Origin: Bacteriovoracaceae bacterium | Lineage (GTDB): Bacteria > Bdellovibrionota > Bacteriovoracia > Bacteriovoracales > Bacteriovoracaceae | Direction of reading: 5' to 3' | Assembly: GCA_947448095.1 (NCBI GenBank) | Contig: CANFNN010000228.1 | Span: forward strand, 1-5,019 | Length of the DNA: 5,019 nt | In this document: positions 1 through 4,454 of the stretch, in pieces | Position numbering within the stretch: position 1 is the first letter of the stretch | How the letters are laid out: the number at the start of each line of letters is the position of its first letter | Notes under the pieces: model-generated | Seen by the model: only the letters and a program-made list of their open reading frames with translations | Database searches by the model: none | What the model was told of the DNA's origin: nothing | Position numbers and translations under genes: made by a program

Positions 1-593
1 TCAGTGCTGGTGGGGCTCCTGCTCAAGATCTTTTCAATGGAAATGTTGGTGGAGCTGATATTGCGGACTCGGCAGGGATTAACGCAGTAAATATTAGAAA
101 AGCCGCTGATGCTATGCTTGCCAAAGCAGATCCAGCTGCACTCAAAGCAAAAAATAGTTTTGCTTCAGGACTTGAAAAAGGCTTGATGGCAAGCTCAAGC
201 GGATTGTCGATGGGATCTGGTGGTGGAATGAGTTCTCTTCCAACTTCTCCTGCTGGCGCAGCTGCGGCCCTTGATAAAGAACTTAAGGCCAATAAAGATG
301 ATACTGCTCAAAAAGCCGCTAGTACGTATCATGGAGCTGACTTCAATGATGATGTAGAGATCGATCCAGCCGCTGTGGCAACAGATGAAGCTGGTGGAAC
401 TGAAGAACTTGAGATTGCTGAAGTCATGGAGAAGGAAATGGATCTTGGTGATAGTGATATCAACAAAGGGTCTAATACAAATATTTTTGATGTTCTCAGT
501 AACCGCTACAAGCGAAGTGGAATGAGACGCCTCTTTGACGATCAGAGTACTGCTCCCGTAGATGCTCCTTCCAAAAATGAGCTTGCTGAATAA
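1..593 (+). CDS. Ala/Gly-rich acidic hypothetical protein, 3' part (5' end outside window)
   Basis: The reading frame is open from base 3 to a TAA at 591-593, so 196 C-terminal residues are visible and the true start lies upstream; the internal ATG at 114 has no reason to be the start. The first ~95 residues are low-complexity and rich in Ala, Gly and Ser. An acidic stretch follows (about residues 105-155, many Asp/Glu). Then comes a short, probably folded C-terminal segment at residues 160-178 (NIFDVLSNRY, then RRLF) and a polar tail. I see no enzyme motif, membrane segment or cysteine cluster and do not recognise the family. A similar C-terminal segment ends the Gly-rich protein at the other edge of the window. 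The next gene begins on the base after this stop codon and in the same frame, so the two are surely cotranscribed and probably translationally coupled. Function unknown; confidence refers to this being a real coding region. Confidence 0.85.
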   Translation, partial: SAGGAPAQDLFNGNVGGADIADSAGINAVNIRKAADAMLAKADPAALKAKNSFASGLEKGLMASSSGLSMGSGGGMSSLPTSPAGAAAALDKELKANKDDTAQKAASTYHGADFNDDVEIDPAAVATDEAGGTEELEIAEVMEKEMDLGDSDINKGSNTNIFDVLSNRYKRSGMRRLFDDQSTAPVDAPSKNELAE

Positions 594-1274
594 ATGAATA
601 TCGATATATTACTTGGAAAAACGAAAGAACACTTGGTGCCCCTAGAGGGCACTAAGTTTTTTGTCCACCAACAAATGCTGCATGATTTTTTAAAACTTCA
701 GCAAAGTGCTAAAAAAGATGGTTTCGATCTTCAGATTGCGAGCGCCTTCAGGGATTATGATCGCCAACTGAGTATCTGGAATGCTAAGGCCCGAGGGGAA
801 AGACAACTCCTTGATGATCAAGAGCGCCCTCTCGATTTTTCACTTCTCTCCCCCACTCAAATTGTGTTTGCGATCCTTAGATGGTCGGCGCTTCCTGGTT
901 GCTCTCGTCATCATTGGGGAAGCGACATTGATATTTTTGATGGTAATTCGCAAAATGCTTCAGAAGTAAAACTTGTTCCCTCTGAGTGCATAGCGAATGG
1001 TCCCGCTGCAAGACTTCATGAGTGGCTAGACGTTCAACTTGCACACAAGAAAGCTTTTGGTTTTTTTCGTCCCTATGATACTGATCAGGGAGGAATTTCT
1101 CCAGAGCGCTGGCACTTGAGTTATTACCCCATCTCTCGAAGAGTCATTGATGTTTATACTTTCTCAGTTTTCAAAAAAAACATTCTTGAAAGCGAAGTCG
1201 TACTCAAAGAAGTTATTCTAGAGCACGCAGATGAAATTTTTCAGCGCTTTATCATGAGTTTTGACCTTCCTTAA
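594..1274 (+). CDS. M15-family (VanY-like) D-Ala-D-Ala carboxypeptidase, cytoplasmic-type
   Basis: This 226-residue protein carries the signatures of zinc peptidases of family M15 (VanY type), which cut D-Ala-D-Ala or related bonds in peptidoglycan peptides. SAFRDYDRQ at residues 50-58 matches the conserved S-x-F-R-x-Y-x-x-Q element with the substrate-binding Arg53. SRHHWGSDID at 104-113 fits SxHxxGxxxD, giving zinc ligands His106 and Asp113. ERWH at 171-174 supplies the catalytic Glu171 and third ligand His174. All key residues are present, so it should be active. There is no signal peptide or membrane anchor and no in-frame alternative start, because a TAA immediately precedes the ATG. It therefore may act in the cytoplasm on recycled muropeptides, or leave by another route; this is inference. 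The Shine-Dalgarno is poor (GAG 12 bases upstream), so initiation probably depends on ribosomes finishing the upstream gene. The exact substrate (carboxypeptidase or endopeptidase) cannot be read from sequence. Confidence 0.88.
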   Translation: MNIDILLGKTKEHLVPLEGTKFFVHQQMLHDFLKLQQSAKKDGFDLQIASAFRDYDRQLSIWNAKARGERQLLDDQERPLDFSLLSPTQIVFAILRWSALPGCSRHHWGSDIDIFDGNSQNASEVKLVPSECIANGPAARLHEWLDVQLAHKKAFGFFRPYDTDQGGISPERWHLSYYPISRRVIDVYTFSVFKKNILESEVVLKEVILEHADEIFQRFIMSFDLP

Positions 1275-1333
1275 GATTACATTCAGGGCCATAGTGACTC
1301 CAAAGCCTAGGTGCATTCTGATACTTCTTACAT

Positions 1334-1368
1334 TTCAAGAAGTTAGACACATTTTTCTTGAATTTTTT
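1334..1368 (+). terminator. possible Rho-independent terminator of the M15 operon
   Basis: TTCAAGAA (1334-1341) and TTCTTGAA (1355-1362) form a perfect 8-bp inverted repeat with a 13-base loop, and six T residues follow directly (1363-1368). The position, 60 bases after the M15 stop and before the next promoter, suits a terminator. The stem is AT-rich with only two GC pairs and a long loop, so it would be weak. The left arm can alternatively pair with ACTTCTT at 1323-1329. Confidence 0.4.
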
Positions 1369-1406
1369 ACAACCTCATTTCATAAGTATTTCCATAGCCT
1401 TACCTT

Positions 1407-1428
1407 GGTGCCATTTTAGCCCGGTGCC
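1407..1428 (+). repeat. direct repeat of GGTGCC upstream of a TATAAT box
   Basis: GGTGCC occurs at 1407-1412 and again at 1423-1428, a start-to-start distance of 16 bases. The second copy ends 8 bases before the -10 box. A shorter match, GGTGC, lies at 1310-1314. Tandem hexamers in this position can be activator or repressor sites, but two six-base matches in a short promoter region can also arise by chance. Confidence 0.25.
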
Positions 1429-1442
1429 TATGTAAGTATAAT
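1414..1442 (+). promoter_or_regulatory. putative sigma70-type promoter of the secreted repeat protein
   Basis: A perfect TATAAT lies at 1437-1442. At the usual 17-base spacing the -35 position (1414-1419, TTTTAG) matches the consensus poorly, and there is no TGn extension of the -10, so the promoter may need an activator. Transcription would begin near 1449-1450, giving a leader of about 67 bases before the ATG at 1517. Confidence 0.45.
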
Positions 1443-1507
1443 GTCGTTTCACAAGTCATTTTTAATAGGTATCAAATAAGGATAGGAAACTTCTCATCAC
1501 AATTTTT

Positions 1508-1512
1508 GGAGA
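1508..1512 (+). promoter_or_regulatory. ribosome binding site
   Basis: GGAGA sits 4-5 bases before the ATG at 1517. It is the clearest Shine-Dalgarno in the window and fixes the start of the secreted protein, consistent with the signal peptide that begins there. Confidence 0.8.
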
Positions 1513-1516
1513 CGTT

Positions 1517-2758
1517 ATGAAATTATCAACTGCATTTGTATTTCTGTTATGTACGGTGATCACCGCTCAGGAAGCTGTCGCTCAAACTCGCGGTCCTCGT
1601 TATAACCCTCCAGGTGGTGGTGGTTCTAGTTCTCCGAGTAGACCCTCTTCTCCGAATCCGGGATCATCTGCAGGTGGATATTCTTCAGGCTCTTCCACTC
1701 CACGTGGCCCAAGATACAATCCAGGAAATGGCGGCGGCTCTTCTGGCCCAGTAGTTACTCAACCAACTCGTCCTTCAACACCTTCATATCCTAGTTCTAC
1801 AGCTGGTGGGTCTGCTTCAGGCGGATCAACCCCTCGTGGTCCTCGTTATAACCCAAATCCAGGTTCTGGAACTGGCCAGGGAGGATATTCAGGTCCGACT
1901 CGTCCAACGAATCCAACTCCAGGTTATTCGACTGGTGGTTATTCAACTCCTCGTGGTCCTCGTTATAATCCAAATCCTGGTTCAACAACTGGTGGCTACT
2001 CTGGTCCTACTCGCCCTACAACTCCAGGATATTCAACTGGTGGTTACTCCACGCCTCGCGGTCCTCGTTATAACCCACCTTCTCGTGGAAACTACGGTAC
2101 AAGTACTTACCACAACCCGTATGGATACACTCCCACTCACTACGTGACTTATTATCATACACCGTATGCGAATCCTTATTACTCTTCCATTCGTTACTAC
2201 AGAACTTATGACTGGTACTCATGGGTAGTTCGCTCTAACCCTAATTATATCTATGCTAACTGGATTTTTTACCCAGCTTCTGGCTACAACAATGGTTACT
2301 GGACGATTGATAACTATCCTTATTACGTTTATAACGGTTACAGAAACCGTTACTCATCAAACGACTACTGTAACTATCAACTAGTTGATCAGTATGATCA
2401 CCGAGTGGTTCAAACTTATTGGAACCAAATTTGTAATGCTGGATATGATCAATGTTCATATGAGCGCGATCGTCTAAATGGACAAAATAACGAATACCGT
2501 TTCTTCTGTTCTGAGACTTACCGCGATCAAGGTTATGATTACTCAAGACCTACTTATGATGAAGATCCTAATGATGGTTACAACGATGGATCAAACTCTT
2601 GTAACGACTATGACAATGATGGATACTGCGATCAGCAAGAAAACACTAACAACACTTGTTATGACACTAATCATGACGGTATGTGTGACAACCGCCAGCC
2701 GGCCCCAGCTCCAAGTAATACTTGTAATGACTACAATAATGATGGTTACTGCGATTAG
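1517..2758 (+). CDS. secreted lysine-free Pro/Gly/Tyr-rich repeat protein with C-terminal Cys-bracketed calcium-loop repeats
   Basis: This 413-residue protein begins with a Sec signal peptide (Lys2, hydrophobic core 5-16, cleavage probably after AVA at residue 22). Residues 23-190 are Pro/Gly/Ser/Thr-rich and hold five RGPRYNP motifs (25-31, 63-69, 107-113, 146-152, 181-187) with P-[ST]-R-P in each spacer. Residues 193-279 contain 25 tyrosines. A segment with Cys285, 307, 313 and 331 may be a small disulfide-bonded module. The tail carries three copies of C-x-D-x-[DN]-x-D-G-x-C-D (362-372, 381-391, 403-413). These resemble EF-hand-like or thrombospondin type 3 calcium loops (D-x-[DN]-x-D-G-x-x-D) with an added cysteine on either side. 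After cleavage there is no lysine. Residues 23-231 have 17 Arg and no Asp/Glu, while the last 80 residues are strongly acidic. It is predicted to be periplasmic, surface-bound or released. Adhesion, matrix formation or envelope binding are possibilities only; I recognise no named family. It has its own promoter and terminator. Confidence 0.9.
   Translation: MKLSTAFVFLLCTVITAQEAVAQTRGPRYNPPGGGGSSSPSRPSSPNPGSSAGGYSSGSSTPRGPRYNPGNGGGSSGPVVTQPTRPSTPSYPSSTAGGSASGGSTPRGPRYNPNPGSGTGQGGYSGPTRPTNPTPGYSTGGYSTPRGPRYNPNPGSTTGGYSGPTRPTTPGYSTGGYSTPRGPRYNPPSRGNYGTSTYHNPYGYTPTHYVTYYHTPYANPYYSSIRYYRTYDWYSWVVRSNPNYIYANWIFYPASGYNNGYWTIDNYPYYVYNGYRNRYSSNDYCNYQLVDQYDHRVVQTYWNQICNAGYDQCSYERDRLNGQNNEYRFFCSETYRDQGYDYSRPTYDEDPNDGYNDGSNSCNDYDNDGYCDQQENTNNTCYDTNHDGMCDNRQPAPAPSNTCNDYNNDGYCD
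1589..2077 (+). repeat. coding repeat array with five RGPRYNP motifs
   Basis: Five in-frame copies of the heptapeptide RGPRYNP start at 1589, 1703, 1835, 1952 and 2057, with spacings of 38, 44, 39 and 35 codons. The spacers carry P-[ST]-R-P at residues 40-43, 83-86, 127-130 and 164-167 and Gly/Ser-rich linkers. The last two units are the most alike, with GYSGPTRP and GYSTGGYSTP in both, which suggests recent duplication. Copies differ mainly at synonymous sites (for example CGTGGTCCTCG, CGTGGCCCAAG and CGCGGTCCTCG), so the peptide rather than the DNA appears conserved. Confidence 0.85.
2600..2755 (+). repeat. three C-x-D-x-[DN]-x-D-G-x-C-D repeats at the C-terminus
   Basis: The 11-residue unit occurs at residues 362-372, 381-391 and 403-413, separated by linkers of 8 and 11 residues that are rich in Asn/Gln/Thr or Pro/Ala. 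Positions 1, 3, 5, 6 and 9 of a calcium loop are filled by D, D/N, D, G and D in each copy. The final aspartate of the third copy is the last residue before the TAG stop. Confidence 0.85.
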
Positions 2759-2775
2759 TTCTTAAGTCGCTTCAT

Positions 2776-2804
2776 AGGCCATCCGAAAGGATGGCCTTTT
2801 TTTT
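2776..2804 (+). terminator. strong Rho-independent terminator
   Basis: AGGCCATCC (2776-2784) and GGATGGCCT (2789-2797) form a perfect 9-bp stem closed by a GAAA tetraloop. An uninterrupted T-run to 2804 follows. It lies 17 bases after the secreted protein's stop codon. There is no T-tract for the opposite strand, so it acts on + strand transcription only. Confidence 0.95.
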
Positions 2805-2815
2805 GCTCTTTTTCC

Positions 2816-2821
2816 TAAAAT
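2816..2821 (+). promoter_or_regulatory. possible -10 box of the glycosyltransferase gene
   Basis: TAAAAT (5 of 6 matches to TATAAT) lies between the terminator and the ATG at 2838. TTGCTC at 2804-2809 with TACATT at 2826-2831 (16-base spacer) is an alternative pair. Either would give a transcript with almost no leader. Both boxes are imperfect and the region is AT-rich, so this is tentative. Confidence 0.25.
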
Positions 2822-2837
2822 CACCTACATTAATTTA

Positions 2838-4046
2838 ATGCTTAATAAAAAATCACTACCCGCCTACCTCATTATTGCTTTGGGATTTATTTTGAGACTG
2901 ACTTACGTGCAGTTTATCAATCCTATAAGTAGTTCCCTTTTTTCTGATATGAATAACTATGTAAGCATTGCCGATTCAATTAACGCTGGAGTTTGGCGAG
3001 ATTCTCATTTCTTTCAGCCAATCGGATTTCCCTATCTCATTTTAACTTTAAAAATTGTAACCTCTAACTGGATAAGCTGGCTTGAGTGGATTCATATTAT
3101 CACTGGCACCTGTTCACTTTGGTTTTTATGGCAAACGGCGAAAGAGTCATTTGGTAAAAAGATTGGGCTTATTAGTCTTAGTCTTGCCAGTGTGCATCTG
3201 CCTTGGATCGCTTTTGCAGGTCTCGCACTGGCAGAAAATATTTATATCTTTTTTTTAACAGTGATTGCCTGGCTGACTTTAAGGCTTGTTCGAGATGAGA
3301 AGCCTAAGCAGGCGGTATTGTGGGCGTTCTTTTTTTTCATGGCATTTTTAACCAAAGGAACTTTGGTTTTTTATGGACCTCTCTTTATTTGCGCACTCTT
3401 TTATTTTTTCCAAAAAAAAGCGATTCGAAATATTTTTCTCATAAGTGTGATTATGTCAGTCGGCTTATTGGGACACGGACTCTTTACGAAAGCTAAAATT
3501 GACCACTTCCAAATCAGTGCTTCTGCCGGAGGGCTCAATTTAGTGGAAGGAAAATGCCCGCTGAAAAACAATACGGATAGTGCAGGCTATTCCTGGCTCT
3601 CACCACTTTATCATCAGCTTGGCCAGAATCAAATGAAGCGCTGGGATCATCCCTTCACTGACTCTGCCTTTTTTACCAACGAAGGCCTAAAATGCATTAA
3701 GAATAATCCCTTCGTTTTAATTCAGTCTTTGGAGAGCATTCCTTTTCTTTTTTTTGGAAACACCTTGTGGCCAGTGAACCAATCTCGAATTTCTTGGGAG
3801 ATGAGGCTCTATGAACTCTATTTTAGTTGTTTTTGTGTTATTGGCCTTATTTGTTACTTAAGATTTATTAAAAGCTCTGAGACTAAACGAGAAGAAGTTT
3901 TGGTTTGGGTCTTACCACTGGTTTCAATTATGTTGTGTGTCTATATTTTTAAAAGCGAAATCAGGTTCAGAATACCGTTCGACGTTTGGTTTATACCGGT
4001 GGCGGTGAAAGGATGGGGCCAGCTCTTTAGAGCTAAGGTGATTTAA
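2838..4046 (+). CDS. GT-C-fold integral membrane glycosyltransferase (PMT_2/ArnT-like)
   Basis: This 402-residue protein has about ten hydrophobic segments and looks like GT-C enzymes that move a sugar from a polyprenyl-phosphate carrier to an acceptor on the outer face of the inner membrane. After the first helix (8-25), the first loop carries SDMNNYVSIA with Asp37, the expected catalytic aspartate of the D-x-x-x-Y-x-x-[IL]-A pattern, then G51 and QPIGFPYL (60-67). Helix 126-150 contains Glu133 in the usual A-x-A-E position. LTKG (171-174) begins another helix after the Phe-rich one. Residues ~220-300 form the main hydrophilic loop. RFRIP at 376-380 before the last helix is typical of the family's C-terminus. 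It is shorter than ArnT (about 550) and lacks a soluble C-terminal domain. No Shine-Dalgarno precedes the ATG, yet no other start keeps the first helix. Donor and acceptor are unknown. Its 3' end overlaps the convergent thioesterase gene. Confidence 0.8.
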   Translation: MLNKKSLPAYLIIALGFILRLTYVQFINPISSSLFSDMNNYVSIADSINAGVWRDSHFFQPIGFPYLILTLKIVTSNWISWLEWIHIITGTCSLWFLWQTAKESFGKKIGLISLSLASVHLPWIAFAGLALAENIYIFFLTVIAWLTLRLVRDEKPKQAVLWAFFFFMAFLTKGTLVFYGPLFICALFYFFQKKAIRNIFLISVIMSVGLLGHGLFTKAKIDHFQISASAGGLNLVEGKCPLKNNTDSAGYSWLSPLYHQLGQNQMKRWDHPFTDSAFFTNEGLKCIKNNPFVLIQSLESIPFLFFGNTLWPVNQSRISWEMRLYELYFSCFCVIGLICYLRFIKSSETKREEVLVWVLPLVSIMLCVYIFKSEIRFRIPFDVWFIPVAVKGWGQLFRAKVI

Positions 4047-4452
4047 CACCAACGGCTTTGAGCCAAAGTGGATTGGCCTCGATGAGTTTTCTTTGTTTCA
4101 TATCAAAAAAGCCTACAGTAAAAACGGCTTCGGAAGCTATTTTCCCATCGGCCTTAATCATCTTCTGATCAAGCACCATCATCTTAGAACTAAGTATTTC
4201 GCGAGTCTGAGATTGAATTATTATGACTTCACGGTTTTTGATTTCTCGTCTGAATTTGACCTGTAAATCAAGAAGAACTGGACCCACTTGATCTCTTTGA
4301 ATGACTTCTAATCCGAAACCATTTTTTGTAATAAAATCCCAGCGGGCCTCTTCATAGAGCTGAACATATACAGCATTATTAACGTGACCAAAGGAATCTA
4401 GATGGCATTCCTTAATCACAATTTGATACTCAAAGATTTCGTTCAGATTCAT
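4033..4452 (-). CDS. 4HBT hotdog-fold acyl-CoA thioesterase (YbgC/FcbC-like)
   Basis: The 139-residue product has the length and signature of single-domain hotdog thioesterases, which hydrolyse acyl-CoA or acyl-carrier thioesters in the cytoplasm as dimers or tetramers. The motif DSFGHVNNAVYVQLYEEAR (residues 19-37) contains the catalytic Asp19, the GHVNN turn at the start of the central helix, Tyr29, and the E-x-A-R at its end. The central strands (about 57-110) alternate hydrophobic residues as expected. The C-terminal FFDMKQRKLIEANP resembles the family's usual closing strand and turn. The ATG lies two bases after the stop of the Gly-rich gene upstream on the same strand, with AGAG just before it, so the two form an operon. 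Its TAG stop lies inside the end of the convergent glycosyltransferase gene (14-base overlap), and no terminator with a T-tract is visible there. The acyl substrate cannot be deduced. Confidence 0.88.
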   Translation of the reverse strand: MNLNEIFEYQIVIKECHLDSFGHVNNAVYVQLYEEARWDFITKNGFGLEVIQRDQVGPVLLDLQVKFRREIKNREVIIIQSQTREILSSKMMVLDQKMIKADGKIASEAVFTVGFFDMKQRKLIEANPLWLKAVGVKSP

Positions 4453-4454
4453 TC

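Noticed and set aside
23..292. Minus-strand open frame of 89 codons
   Set aside because: It is antisense to the Ala/Gly-rich gene and reflects its stop-poor composition; no start signal or domain supports it.
781..969. Short plus-strand open frame inside the M15 peptidase gene
   Set aside because: It lies wholly within a gene whose active-site motifs are in another frame; no independent support.
1589..2077. CRISPR array or minisatellite
   Set aside because: Repeats are in frame, translated within a signal-peptide protein, diverge at synonymous sites and have spacers that are themselves related Gly/Ser/Thr/Pro codons; there are no cas genes.
1797..2222. Additional open frames on both strands inside the repeat region (for example + 1806-2147, - 1797-1988, - 2016-2222)
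   Set aside because: They arise from the repetitive, stop-poor DNA of the secreted protein gene, have no ribosome binding sites or recognisable domains, and give biased nonsense sequences.
2256..2765. Open frames at - 2256-2546 and + 2478-2765
   Set aside because: Shadows of the Tyr- and Asp-rich coding region; the plus-strand one is a Met/Thr/Val run produced by reading GAT/AAT/GGT codons out of frame.
2759..2775. Continuation of the calcium-loop repeats beyond the TAG stop by a recent nonsense mutation
   Set aside because: The bases after the stop do not encode further repeat residues in any frame, and the terminator begins 17 bases later, so the protein ends naturally there.
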